Of a stretch of 64,000 nt of DNA, positions 1-7,981 are shown piece after piece. The notes under the pieces were generated by a model. The model was not told the origin of the DNA and made no database searches. It worked only from the letters and a program-made list of their open reading frames with translations. The stretch's first letter is position 1; each line of letters begins with the position of its first letter. Made by a program: the position numbers and the translations under genes. The stretch comes from Bacteroides cutis. GTDB taxonomy: Bacteria; Bacteroidota; Bacteroidia; Bacteroidales; Bacteroidaceae. The stretch spans positions 186,001-250,000 of the forward strand of contig NZ_OEST01000004.1 in assembly GCF_900241005.1 (NCBI RefSeq), in the 5' to 3' direction.

Positions 1-2
1 AA

Positions 3-164
3 GAAGCCGATTTGACAAATCTCTGCATAGACAAAGTACAAGCCGGTTTAGGTTGTGAGAATAGTTGGGGACGTATTGCCCGCCCCGAATATCAACTTCC
101 TTACGGAGATTATGAGTTTACATTTATCTTGAAACCGGTGCGGCACAGTATAGAGATAGAGTAA
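3..164 (+). CDS. Beta-galactosidase-like GH2 glycoside hydrolase, C-terminal end (partial)
   Basis: Only the last 53 codons before a TAA are in the window; the gene begins upstream. The reading frame ends with QAGLGCENSWG followed by RPEYQLPYGDYEFTFIL, a pattern I recognise from the C-terminal beta-sandwich of LacZ-type GH2 beta-galactosidases (bgal small-chain domain). The catalytic domain is not visible, so substrate and localisation cannot be judged. It converges on the HU-like gene, with a strong terminator hairpin right after it. Family call is moderately sure; the exact substrate is unknown. Confidence 0.75.
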   Translation, partial: EADLTNLCIDKVQAGLGCENSWGRIARPEYQLPYGDYEFTFILKPVRHSIEIE

Positions 165-201
165 AGTCCACTCTGATAAACTGGAAGTGTCATTTTTCTT
201 C

Positions 202-234
202 CCCGTTCCCTTGAAGAGAGGGAACGGGTTTTTT
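202..234 (+). terminator. Rho-independent terminator after the GH2 gene
   Basis: A perfect 10-bp stem (202-211 with 219-228), a 7-nt loop and a run of six T at 229-234. It sits between the converging GH2 tail and the HU-like gene; the T-run serves the + strand. Confidence 0.85.
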
Positions 235-236
235 GT

Positions 237-866
237 TTATTCCTCCTTACTGATATATACTTTGTGTGTACCTCGTCCGGATCTGCCGATACCACTGTCC
301 GGTAATTCGGCCCATTGCCGCAGTTCCAGTGAAGCCGCAGTCTTCCTCAGCCCGGTAATTTCGCTGTAGTCGCCGACCGTCATATACGGATGTTTCGCCA
401 AATAATTTTTAGCCCGCTCCAGCCTTTGTCCGGGCGTATAGTGTTGGGATGAACGGTGGAATTTATGTTGCGAACGTTCCAGGTCACAATTCCGGTTTGT
501 TTCTTCCAGTAGAGTTTTGTCGGGGCGAAATTTGATGTCTCCCACGACGATACTCCGTGCGTTTCGTCTGGTTCCTTTTTCCTCGCCTGTTTCCCGCTCT
601 TTACCGTCACGCAGGCAAAGAGAAGCAACGAAGGTTCCTATCTGTTCCAGTTTTACTGATCTTCCTTCACCCATCTGGTATGCCATTTCATCAGCTACCT
701 CGCCCAGCAATCCCAGTATTTCACCCTTGCTGAAGGTCGATTTCTGGGCTATTTTCTTTGCAATGTCTTCCGTTGTAATCTGTCCGCGTTGAACCAGGCG
801 CGGATAAAGCACGCGTTTTCCTTCTTTGTTTGGCAGGTTCATCTCCTGCATTTCATATTCGGCCAT
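237..866 (-). CDS. HU-related histone-like DNA-binding protein with C-terminal winged-helix-like tail
   Basis: A 209-aa protein if translation starts at the ATG giving MAEYEMQEMN. A longer frame extends upstream through AT-rich sequence but adds only unlikely residues. The first ~125 residues resemble the Bacteroidales HU-related family: ITTEDIAKKIAQKSTFSKGEI, an HU-type helix pair, then VKLEQIGTFVASL and a GDIKFRPDK arm. Residues ~150-209 look like an added DNA-binding tail (GQRLERAKNYL, MTVGDYSEITGL). Such proteins usually bind DNA as architectural factors, and many sit near surface-polysaccharide or mobile genes. There is no operon partner; it faces an AT-rich intergenic stretch. The specific role is unknown. 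Confidence 0.75.
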   Translation of the reverse strand: MAEYEMQEMNLPNKEGKRVLYPRLVQRGQITTEDIAKKIAQKSTFSKGEILGLLGEVADEMAYQMGEGRSVKLEQIGTFVASLCLRDGKERETGEEKGTRRNARSIVVGDIKFRPDKTLLEETNRNCDLERSQHKFHRSSQHYTPGQRLERAKNYLAKHPYMTVGDYSEITGLRKTAASLELRQWAELPDSGIGRSGRGTHKVYISKEE

Positions 867-917
867 ATATAATATAGTGTATGTTCTGTATAAAGACAAA
901 ACTTTTTTCTTATACAA

Positions 918-1594
918 GACAAACTTCTGTCTTTACTGTTCTAAATTTCTGTTTGATTAATGAAAATCTTTATTCTTAACTTGCGAATATAAGTTCTCAG
1001 CCTAAGAATTTATATTTGCAAGTTAAGAATATAAATTCACAATCTAAAATTATAACTTATTATTTATAAAAACAAATTTTCTTGACTATAAAAAGTACTT
1101 TTCTTATATACATTGAACAATTTTTATATTAACGGGCAATTTGAAGGGTATATATACTGAATGAAAGTCATATCTATTTGCAAGTAGTACAAACAATTGT
1201 ATGAATTTTGTATTTCCTTAAAATGGGAATTGTTACCGAAATGGGTCTTGCCAATTTGGGTAGGGCAGATATCAGGACGGTGTGCTGCGAGTGTAGTTTG
1301 AATGAGGCATTCTTTTTTACACCTTATTATATTATATAAGTAATATATGAATGGGAGTTTAGGGGGGGACACTCCTAAACTCCCATTTGATTATCATGTT
1401 TCCCTTATAGGGAAAAGAGGGAAACTGGTTGATTGTTTGTGTAGTGTCCGTTACTTTTGATTGATGTGTTGAATAACATTGTTTAGTAACACGGCTGATT
1501 AATTGCTTTTCTTTTGATTAATTTCTAATTTGCGGCTCACAAAAATAATGGCATACGGAAGCATGCTGAGTATTCACTTTAAATCTTATATATC
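918..1594. other. Long AT-rich intergenic region upstream of fusA2 with hairpins
   Basis: About 680 bp without a convincing gene. It contains a perfect 14-bp inverted repeat (1350-1363 with 1374-1387, 10-nt loop) and then a smaller tttccc/gggaaa hairpin near 1398-1425. Neither is followed by a good T-run. A near-consensus -7 element (TAATTTG, 1526-1532) lies ~60 nt before the fusA2 start. In B. thetaiotaomicron, fusA2 transcription is reported to be under the CRP-family regulator Cur, so this region may carry an activator site; I cannot locate it by eye. Confidence 0.5.
1350..1387. repeat. Perfect 14-bp inverted repeat
   Basis: Arms 1350-1363 and 1374-1387 are exact reverse complements with a G-rich 10-nt spacer. 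There is no T-run on either side, so it could be a regulator site or an mRNA structure rather than a terminator. It lies ~210 nt upstream of fusA2. Confidence 0.8.
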
Positions 1595-3751
1595 ATGAAA
1601 GTATATCAGACGAATGAAATTAAGAATATTGCCCTTCTTGGCAATGATGGCTCGGGTAAAACCACTCTCACGGAAGCGCTGCTCTTTGAGAGTGGTATTA
1701 TAAAACGTCGCGGCAGGATTACTGCCAAGAACACGGTCAGCGATTACTTTCCGGTGGAGCAGGAATATGGTTATTCTGTGTTTTCCACCGTTTATCATGT
1801 GGAGTGGAACGGTAAGAAGCTGAATATCATTGACTGCCCGGGAAGTGATGACTTTGTGGGAGCTGCAATGACTGCGCTCAACGTAACCGATACGGCTATT
1901 CTATTGCTGAATGGGCAATATGGCCCGGAGGTAGGTACTCAAAATCATTTCCGCTATACAGAGAAGTTGGGTAAACCGGTTATTTTCCTGGTGAACCAGC
2001 TCGACAACGAGAAGTGCGACTATGATATGGTGTTGGAACAACTAACGTCTATCTATGGTTCAAAGGTGGTGCCGGTGCAATATCCGTTGGCTACCGGACC
2101 GAACTTCAATTCTCTGATTGATGTACTTCTGATGAAAAAATATTCGTGGGGACCCGAAGGCGGTGCACCCACCATTGAAGATATTCCCGCTGAAGAAATG
2201 GAGAAAGCCACCGAAATGCATAAGGCGTTGGTGGAAGCTGCCGCCGAACATGATGAGGGTTTGATGGAGAAATTCTTTGAACAAGATTCTCTGACTGAAG
2301 ATGAAATGCGCGAGGGTATCCGTAAGGGGTTGGCAAGCCGTGGTATGTTTCCGGTATTCTGTGTTTGTGCAGGTAAGGACATGGGCGTGCGCCGTTTGAT
2401 GGAATTCTTGGGTAATGTGGTTCCGTTTGTAGACGAAATGCCTCCTGTACATAATACACGTGGTGAAGTGGTGAAACCGGATCCGAATGGCCCGACTTCC
2501 CTGTATTTTTTCAAAACGGCTGTAGAACCGCATATTGGTGACGTGCAGTATTTCAAGGTGATGAGCGGCAAGGTGCACGAAGGTGACGACTTTACGAATG
2601 CCGACCGTGGTTCCAAAGAACGTATCGCCCAGATTTATGCTTGTGCCGGTGCCAACCGTATTAAGGTAGAAGAAATGTTGGCGGGTGATATCGGTTGTAC
2701 CGTGAAGTTGAAAGATGTACATACCGGTAATACCTTGAATGGAAAGGGTACTGAGAACCGTTTCAACTTCATCAAATATCCGAATTCTAAATATTCACGT
2801 GCCATTAAACCGGTGAATGAAGCCGATACGGAAAAGATGATGGCCATCTTGAACCGTATGCGTGAAGAGGATCCGACTTGGGTTATCGACCAGTCCAAAG
2901 AGTTGCGGCAAACGATTGTTCACGGTCAAGGTGAGTTTCATTTACGTACGTTGAAATGGCGTTTGGAAAATAATGAAAAGCTACAAATTAAGTTTGAGGA
3001 ACCGAGAATACCGTATCGTGAGACCATTACAAAGGCTGCACGTGCAGATTATCGTCATAAAAAGCAATCGGGTGGTGCCGGTCAGTTCGGTGAAGTCCAT
3101 TTGATTGTAGAACCGTATTATGAAGGAATGCCGATGCCGGAAACGTATAAGTTCAACGGTCAGGAATTTAAGATGAACGTGAAAGGTACCGAAGAAGTTT
3201 CATTGGAGTGGGGTGGCAAGTTGGTATTTGTCAATAGTATCGTAGGTGGTTCTATCGACGCACGCTTCATGCCGGCTATTTTGAAAGGTATTATGTCTCG
3301 TATGGAGCAAGGTCCGTTGACCGGTTCGTATGCGCGTGATGTACGTGTTATCGTATACGACGGTAAGATGCACCCGGTAGATTCCAATGAAATTTCCTTC
3401 ATGTTGGCAGGGCGTAATGCGTTTAGTGAAGCATTTAAGAATGCCGGACCGAAGATTTTGGAACCGATTTATGATGTAGAGGTATTTGTACCTTCTGATA
3501 AGATGGGTGACGTGATGGGTGATTTGCAGGGACGCCGCGCCATGATTATGGGTATGAGCAGTGAGGCCGGTTATGAAAAACTGGTTGCTAAAGTACCTTT
3601 GAAGGAAATGTCTTCTTACTCTACCGCTTTGAGTTCATTGACCGGTGGACGTGCTTCGTTTATAATGAAGTTTGCCAGCTATGAACTTGTGCCAAGTGAC
3701 GTACAAGACAAGCTGATTAAGGAATTTGAGGCTAAACAGACAGAAGAATAA
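1595..3751 (+). CDS. fusA2: Elongation factor G paralog EF-G2 with degenerate GTPase motifs
   Basis: A 718-aa, full-length five-domain EF-G. Domain I has a P-loop GNDGSGKT (residues 16-23) and the guanine-specificity motif as NQLD (134-137). Two catalytic elements diverge. The switch I signature reads EQEYGYSV (55-62) instead of EQERGITI, and the switch II motif reads DCPGSDDF (80-87), with Ser84 where canonical EF-G has the catalytic His. Domain IV and the C-terminal ferredoxin-like domain are intact (LAGRNAFSEAFKNAGP, GDLQGRRAMIMGM). It matches the second EF-G of Bacteroides, reported in B. thetaiotaomicron to support translocation without GTP hydrolysis and to be needed for gut colonisation. 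ATG start, no Shine-Dalgarno. It is monocistronic, ended by the hairpin at 3773. Confidence 0.93.
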   Translation: MKVYQTNEIKNIALLGNDGSGKTTLTEALLFESGIIKRRGRITAKNTVSDYFPVEQEYGYSVFSTVYHVEWNGKKLNIIDCPGSDDFVGAAMTALNVTDTAILLLNGQYGPEVGTQNHFRYTEKLGKPVIFLVNQLDNEKCDYDMVLEQLTSIYGSKVVPVQYPLATGPNFNSLIDVLLMKKYSWGPEGGAPTIEDIPAEEMEKATEMHKALVEAAAEHDEGLMEKFFEQDSLTEDEMREGIRKGLASRGMFPVFCVCAGKDMGVRRLMEFLGNVVPFVDEMPPVHNTRGEVVKPDPNGPTSLYFFKTAVEPHIGDVQYFKVMSGKVHEGDDFTNADRGSKERIAQIYACAGANRIKVEEMLAGDIGCTVKLKDVHTGNTLNGKGTENRFNFIKYPNSKYSRAIKPVNEADTEKMMAILNRMREEDPTWVIDQSKELRQTIVHGQGEFHLRTLKWRLENNEKLQIKFEEPRIPYRETITKAARADYRHKKQSGGAGQFGEVHLIVEPYYEGMPMPETYKFNGQEFKMNVKGTEEVSLEWGGKLVFVNSIVGGSIDARFMPAILKGIMSRMEQGPLTGSYARDVRVIVYDGKMHPVDSNEISFMLAGRNAFSEAFKNAGPKILEPIYDVEVFVPSDKMGDVMGDLQGRRAMIMGMSSEAGYEKLVAKVPLKEMSSYSTALSSLTGGRASFIMKFASYELVPSDVQDKLIKEFEAKQTEE

Positions 3752-3772
3752 GTCTTTCTGTTAATAACTATT

Positions 3773-3836
3773 AGGAAGAAGCACAGCGGTTGAGTAGTTG
3801 AGAGACAACTACCCGACTGCTTGCTTCTTTTTTTTA
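3773..3836 (+). terminator. Terminator after fusA2
   Basis: A compound hairpin: an outer gaagaagca/tgcttcttc-like pairing enclosing a perfect 7-bp inner stem (3794-3800 with 3806-3812), followed by a ten-base T-run at 3827-3836. Confidence 0.8.
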
Positions 3837-3890
3837 TTAACACTGATTAGGAATATCAGGAAATGTGAATGTTAATGTTTAATTTTTTAT

Positions 3891-3898
3891 TAAATTTG
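3891..3898 (+). promoter_or_regulatory. -7 element of a candidate rprXY promoter
   Basis: TAAATTTG matches TAnnTTTG; no clear TTTG was found 19-21 nt upstream. It would give a ~130-nt leader. The leader contains a weak aggtgt/acacct hairpin (3906-3955) and a direct repeat just before rprX. Confidence 0.4.
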
Positions 3899-3999
3899 CA
3901 AACCAAAGGTGTCTTTTTTTGTTATAATGTTCATAATGCAACTTAAAAAAACACCTACGGTTAATTAACGAGAATAGCCGGTTAAATCAGGTTAATTTG

Positions 4000-4030
4000 T
4001 TAGGAGTGTTAATTAGGGAGTGTTAATTTT
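4000..4030 (+). repeat. Tandem direct repeat just upstream of rprX
   Basis: Two nearly identical copies of TTAGGAGTGTTAATT, the second with one extra G, lie head to tail immediately before the rprX start. Direct repeats in this place often bind OmpR-type regulators, so autoregulation by RprY is possible but not shown. Confidence 0.55.
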
Positions 4031-4036
4031 GTGACT

Positions 4037-5578
4037 ATGAAAAAGTCGACAATATGGATTTTGGGTGTCGTGATGGGTCTTTCTTTCCTCAGTCTGTTGT
4101 ATTTGCAAGTCAGTTATATAGAGGAAATGGTGAAGATGCGGAACGAACAGTTTGATGAGGCCGTGAAGCGTGCCTTAATGGCTGCTTCAAAGGATGTAGA
4201 GTCTGCGGAGGTTGACCGTTGGTTAAGGGAAGATATCTCCGAGGCAGAGAAAAAGGCGTGGGAACAGAGTTCGCAAGGACAAGGAGCTATACAGACGCAG
4301 CGGTTTACGGTAACTTCACCGGATGGTTCTTTATATTCGGCTATCGAGTTGAAGACATTTACCAATAAACCTTCGGAATTGCCCCGGGCGATGATTTCAC
4401 GTAAGCATGGTACAAAGACTATACCTCAGACTTCACGCTCGATGATAGATGCTATTAAAAACCGCTATCTGTATCAACGGGCTTTATTGGATGAGGTAGC
4501 GTGGCAGATGGTTTATAATGCCAGTGACAGACCGATAGAGGAACGGGTTAATTTTAAAAACCTTGACCAGTATCTTGGATCGGGACTGATTGATAACGGT
4601 GTTGACTTGAAGTATCATTTCAAGGTGATAGACCGGAACGGAAGAGAAGTGTATCGCTGTTCTGATTATAGTGATGAAGGAAGCGAAAGTTCTTATTCTC
4701 AACCTCTATTCCTGAATGACCCTCCGGCACGCATGAGTATCGTCAAAATACATTTCCCGGGTAAAAGGGACTATATCTTCGATTCGGTCAGTTTTATGAT
4801 ACCTTCGATGATATTTACCTTTGTCCTGTTGATAACGTTCATTTTCACGATTTATATTGTGTTCCGTCAGAAGAAACTGACGGAGATGAAAAATGACTTC
4901 ATCAACAATATGACGCATGAGTTCAAGACGCCGATATCAACCATTTCGTTAGCGGCGCAGATGTTGAAAGACCCGGCAGTGGGTAAGTCGCCGGCAATGT
5001 TCCAGCATATATCGGGTGTCATTAATGATGAAACGAAGCGGTTGAGGTTTCAGGTAGAAAAAGTACTTCAGATGTCAATGTTCGACCGGCAGAAGGCTAC
5101 ATTGAAGATGAAGGAGCTGGATGCCAATGAATTGATTACCGGGGTTATCAATACGTTTGCTCTGAAAGTGGAGCGTTATAACGGAAAGATAGAGTCGGAC
5201 TTGAAAGCGACAGACCCGATTATCTTTGCAGACGAAATGCACATTACAAATGTGATTTTCAATCTCATGGATAATGCGGTGAAGTATAAAAGGCCGGATG
5301 TTGATTTGCAGTTGATGGTAAAGACTTGGAATGAATCGGGTAAGTTGATGATTTCCGTGCAAGACAACGGTATAGGTGTTAAGAAAGAAAATTTGAAAAA
5401 AATATTTGATAAGTTCTACCGCGTGCATACAGGTAATCTGCACGATGTTAAAGGTTTCGGGCTTGGGTTGGCTTATGTGAGAAAGATTATTCAGGATCAT
5501 AAGGGAACCATCCGGGCGGAAAGCGAACTGAATGTGGGAACTAAATTTATAATTGCATTACCTTTATTAAAAAATTGA
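4037..5578 (+). CDS. rprX: Sensor histidine kinase RprX
   Basis: A 513-aa membrane histidine kinase. I chose the ATG giving MKKSTIWILG over a GTG two codons earlier because it starts a good N-terminal membrane segment (residues ~5-25). A periplasmic sensor region of ~210 residues follows, then a second membrane segment (SMIFTFVLLITFIFTIY). The dimerisation domain holds the phosphoacceptor His294 in MTHEFKTPIS. The ATPase domain shows an N box (NLMDNAVKY), a G1 box (QDNGIGV) and a G2 box (GFGLGLAYVRKI). It lies 5 nt upstream of rprY. RprX/RprY was described in B. fragilis as a pair affecting tetracycline susceptibility in E. coli; the natural signal is not certain. Confidence 0.93.
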   Translation: MKKSTIWILGVVMGLSFLSLLYLQVSYIEEMVKMRNEQFDEAVKRALMAASKDVESAEVDRWLREDISEAEKKAWEQSSQGQGAIQTQRFTVTSPDGSLYSAIELKTFTNKPSELPRAMISRKHGTKTIPQTSRSMIDAIKNRYLYQRALLDEVAWQMVYNASDRPIEERVNFKNLDQYLGSGLIDNGVDLKYHFKVIDRNGREVYRCSDYSDEGSESSYSQPLFLNDPPARMSIVKIHFPGKRDYIFDSVSFMIPSMIFTFVLLITFIFTIYIVFRQKKLTEMKNDFINNMTHEFKTPISTISLAAQMLKDPAVGKSPAMFQHISGVINDETKRLRFQVEKVLQMSMFDRQKATLKMKELDANELITGVINTFALKVERYNGKIESDLKATDPIIFADEMHITNVIFNLMDNAVKYKRPDVDLQLMVKTWNESGKLMISVQDNGIGVKKENLKKIFDKFYRVHTGNLHDVKGFGLGLAYVRKIIQDHKGTIRAESELNVGTKFIIALPLLKN

Positions 5579-5583
5579 TTGAT

Positions 5584-6285
5584 ATGGATGAGAAACTGCG
5601 TATTTTATTATGCGAAGATGACGAAAATCTTGGCATGCTTTTAAGAGAATATTTACAGGCAAAAGGTTATGCTGCTGAGTTGTTCCCTGATGGAGAAGCC
5701 GGCTACAAAGCTTTCCTGAAGAATAAATACGACTTGTGCGTGTTTGACGTAATGATGCCTAAGAAGGATGGTTTTACGTTGGCGCAGGAAGTTCGTGCAG
5801 CTAACGCTGAAATTCCTATTATCTTCTTGACTGCTAAAACTTTGAAGGAAGATATTCTGGAAGGTTTCAAAATCGGTGCGGATGATTATATCACCAAACC
5901 GTTCAGTATGGAAGAACTGACTTTCAGAATTGAAGCTATTTTGAGACGTGTTCGCGGCAAGAAGAACAAAGAAAGTAATATTTATAAGATTGGTAAGTTT
6001 ACGTTTGATACTCAGAAGCAGATATTGTCTACTTCCGAAAAGCAGACAAAGTTGACTACCAAAGAATCTGAATTGCTGGGTTTGCTTTGTGCACATGCCA
6101 ATGAAATTCTGCAACGTGACTTTGCACTGAAAACAATCTGGATTGATGATAACTATTTCAATGCCCGTAGTATGGACGTGTATATCACTAAATTACGTAA
6201 ACATCTGAAGGAAGACGATTCTATCGAAATCATCAACATTCACGGTAAAGGGTATAAATTGATTACTCCGGAAGCTGAGGCTTGA
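5584..6285 (+). CDS. rprY: Response regulator RprY (OmpR/PhoB type)
   Basis: A 233-aa response regulator. The ATG giving MDEKLRILLCEDDEN is chosen; a TTG three codons earlier overlaps the kinase stop. The receiver domain has the acidic pocket (E11, D12, D13), the phosphoacceptor Asp55 in FDVMMPKKDG and the conserved Lys in FLTAKT and ITKPFS. The C-terminal winged helix (residues ~130-230) ends with the OmpR-type SMDVYITKLRKHL and HGKGYKLI. It is the cognate partner of RprX and is followed by a strong terminator, so the operon is rprXY only. Confidence 0.95.
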   Translation: MDEKLRILLCEDDENLGMLLREYLQAKGYAAELFPDGEAGYKAFLKNKYDLCVFDVMMPKKDGFTLAQEVRAANAEIPIIFLTAKTLKEDILEGFKIGADDYITKPFSMEELTFRIEAILRRVRGKKNKESNIYKIGKFTFDTQKQILSTSEKQTKLTTKESELLGLLCAHANEILQRDFALKTIWIDDNYFNARSMDVYITKLRKHLKEDDSIEIINIHGKGYKLITPEAEA

Positions 6286-6320
6286 TAAAGCAGGTTTTCT
6301 GTGAGGAACTAAAATAAAAA

Positions 6321-6349
6321 AGACGGTTGCAATGCAACCGTCTTTTTTA
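6321..6349. terminator. Terminator between rprY and the convergent 58-aa gene
   Basis: Stem 6321-6329 with 6335-6343 (extendable), a 5-nt loop, T-run on the + side and A-run on the left. It therefore works for rprY and, in reverse, for the small gene on the - strand. Confidence 0.85.
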
Positions 6350-6366
6350 TTTTCTTCTTTTTGATA

Positions 6367-6543
6367 TCAATCAGCAATTCTCTTGTTGATGGCAATGTAA
6401 GAAATCAATCCTACAACAACCAAAACAGCTGAAGTGCCCAAGATGGTATTGTTGTTAACATTACCTGTGAAAGAACATGCAACCAAAATTACAGCTCCTA
6501 CCAAGATCAATATCAATCCCAGATTTTTTAATAAGCCTTTCAT
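6367..6543 (-). CDS. Small two-helix membrane protein (58 aa)
   Basis: A complete ATG-to-TGA frame of 58 codons. The protein starts MKGLLKNLGLILILVG and contains two hydrophobic segments (residues ~6-23 and ~35-51) separated by a polar SFTGNVNNNT turn; it ends NKRIAD. Codon use looks like the neighbouring genes. It could be an inner-membrane small protein; alternatively, VACS might act as a weak lipobox. It is convergent with rprY, sharing the terminator hairpin. I do not recognise a named family. Confidence 0.75.
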   Translation of the reverse strand: MKGLLKNLGLILILVGAVILVACSFTGNVNNNTILGTSAVLVVVGLISYIAINKRIAD

Positions 6544-6755
6544 GTGTGTGTATTTTAATTAGATTATTATTTTCTTGTATTCTTGTCACAAAGAAAAGCA
6601 TAATTCTTTAACAAGCGAAATTATTTTTGCAAAAAAACTATATTTTAATGAAGAATGAAGAATAAGGAGTGAAAAATAGTATATTGGAGTTCATTTATAC
6701 CATGGAAACTACTTGTACTGTTAATCATTTATCATTAATTGTTTATCACTGGATA

Positions 6756-7202
6756 TTAGTCTTTGGTATTGAAAAATATCTTCCTCAATACTTCCTGACT
6801 CACGCTGAGTTCTTCGATGGTGATATCGTGTAAAGCTTCTTTTAAAGTTTGATTAGCAATGACGCGTGCACGTTCTTCCAATTCTTTTCCATCTTTGGTG
6901 AGGTGGATAAGATTGGTACGGCGATCTTTCTTGTCAGAAATACGTACGACCAGATGCTGACGTTCCATATTGTCAATAAGGCGAGTCATGCTGGGCTTAT
7001 CTTTGAAAGTTGCATTACACAACTCTTGTTGTGTCACTCCATCTTTTTCCCATAAGAAAATGAGGACAGTCCATTGTTCTGGTGTGATTTCTAGACCATT
7101 TTGCCGAAAGTTACGGGATAACTTACGGTTAATTGCAGCGGATACTTTACCATTTAGTATGGCAAAAATCAATCGAATATCAAAATTGAATTGCTCTATC
7201 AT
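6756..7202 (-). CDS. MarR-family transcriptional regulator
   Basis: 148 aa from the ATG giving MIEQFNFD; the longer frame runs through the promoter region and is unlikely. It has a winged-helix fold: helix region ITPEQWTVLIFLWEKDG, recognition helix TQQELCNATFKDKPSMTRLIDNM, and wing DKKDRRTNLIHLT, where the DxR motif typical of MarR is present. These regulators bind palindromic operators and often respond to small phenolic ligands or oxidation; one Cys sits in the recognition region (ELCNAT). It is divergent from rpsF, with its -7 element at 7227-7234. Confidence 0.9.
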   Translation of the reverse strand: MIEQFNFDIRLIFAILNGKVSAAINRKLSRNFRQNGLEITPEQWTVLIFLWEKDGVTQQELCNATFKDKPSMTRLIDNMERQHLVVRISDKKDRRTNLIHLTKDGKELEERARVIANQTLKEALHDITIEELSVSQEVLRKIFFNTKD

Positions 7203-7226
7203 GAAATTATTGTTTAAACAACTTTG

Positions 7227-7234
7227 CAAAGGTA
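7227..7234 (-). promoter_or_regulatory. -7 element for the MarR gene
   Basis: CAAAGGTA on the + strand reads TACCTTTG on the - strand, a full match to TAnnTTTG, 25 nt before the ATG. The -33 box is weak. Confidence 0.55.
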
Positions 7235-7284
7235 AGCTACTTCTGTGATAAATCCTACCTCTGGACATAAAAAAACATTAAATG

Positions 7285-7315
7285 TTTGTAGTTCAAAATA
7301 AAATCCCTACCTTTG
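7285..7315 (+). promoter_or_regulatory. Promoter of the rpsF-rpsR-rplI operon
   Basis: Exact TTTG (7285-7288), a 19-nt spacer and TACCTTTG (7308-7315): a perfect Bacteroides primary-sigma promoter. Transcription would start near 7322, giving a leader of about 40 nt. Confidence 0.88.
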
Positions 7316-7360
7316 CACCGCATTTTTTAAACGAATAATTTATTTTTTAATTAAACGAGT

Positions 7361-7705
7361 ATGAATCAATACGAAACCGTTTTCATTTTAACTCCCGTTT
7401 TATCTGATGTTCAGATGAAGGAAGCGGTAGAGAAATTCAAAGGCATCCTTACTGCTGAAGGTGCTGAGATTGTAAATGAAGAAAACTGGGGACTGAAGAA
7501 GCTGGCATATCCTATCCAGAAGAAGTCGACCGGTTTCTATCAGCTGATTGAGTTCAATGCAGATCCTACTGTCATTGAAAAGTTGGAAGTTAACTTCCGT
7601 CGTGATGAGCGCGTTATCCGTTTCTTGACTTTCAAGCAGGATAAATACGCTGCAGAATATGCTGCAAAAAGAAGAAGTGTTAAATCAACTAAAAAGGAGG
7701 ATTAA
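7361..7705 (+). CDS. rpsF: 30S ribosomal protein bS6
   Basis: A 114-aa bS6. It starts [16 protein letters not shown], with the RNA/bS18-binding sheet [19 protein letters not shown] and [12 protein letters not shown]. It binds 16S rRNA together with bS18 on the 30S platform. First gene of the operon and without a Shine-Dalgarno sequence (leader aaacgagt before ATG). Its final codons contain the Shine-Dalgarno of rpsR, so translation is probably coupled. Confidence 0.97.
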   Translation: MNQYETVFILTPVLSDVQMKEAVEKFKGILTAEGAEIVNEENWGLKKLAYPIQKKSTGFYQLIEFNADPTVIEKLEVNFRRDERVIRFLTFKQDKYAAEYAAKRRSVKSTKKED

Positions 7706-7710
7706 TCATG
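7695..7710 (+). promoter_or_regulatory. Strong Shine-Dalgarno sequence for rpsR
   Basis: AGGAGG (7695-7700) lies 7 nt before the ATG at 7708. Most genes in the window lack such a site, so this is unusual and fixes the start. Confidence 0.9.
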
Positions 7711-7980
7711 GCACAACAAGTTCAATCAGAAATCAGATATTTAACTCCGCCCTCAGTAGATGTTAAGAAGAAAAAATACTGCCGTTTCAAAAAAAGTGGT
7801 ATTAAGTACATTGACTATAAAGATCCTGAATTCTTGAAGAAATTCTTGAATGAGCAAGGTAAAATCCTTCCGCGTCGTATCACCGGTACTTCTTTGAAGT
7901 TCCAGCGTCGTGTGGCTCAAGCTGTGAAGAGAGCACGCCACTTGGCATTGTTGCCCTATGTAACTGACATGATGAAATAA
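7708..7980 (+). CDS. rpsR: 30S ribosomal protein bS18
   Basis: A 90-aa bS18 with the characteristic [11 protein letters not shown] start region (single Cys), [23 protein letters not shown], and the C-terminal [20 protein letters not shown]. It forms a dimer with bS6 on the 30S platform next to the 16S 3' end. The gene begins 2 nt after rpsF and is preceded by a canonical AGGAGG. In Bacteroidota, bS21, bS18 and bS6 have been implicated in sequestering the anti-Shine-Dalgarno tail, which makes this site a candidate for feedback control. Confidence 0.97.
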   Translation: MAQQVQSEIRYLTPPSVDVKKKKYCRFKKSGIKYIDYKDPEFLKKFLNEQGKILPRRITGTSLKFQRRVAQAVKRARHLALLPYVTDMMK

Positions 7981-7981
7981 T

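Noticed and set aside
1124-1372. 82-codon open frame on the - strand upstream of fusA2
   Set aside because: It lies in AT-rich non-coding sequence, overlaps the perfect inverted repeat, and the translated peptide shows no domain, signal or plausible composition.
2053-2722. Long - strand frames opposite fusA2
   Set aside because: Shadows of the fusA2 codon pattern; translated products look like no protein family.
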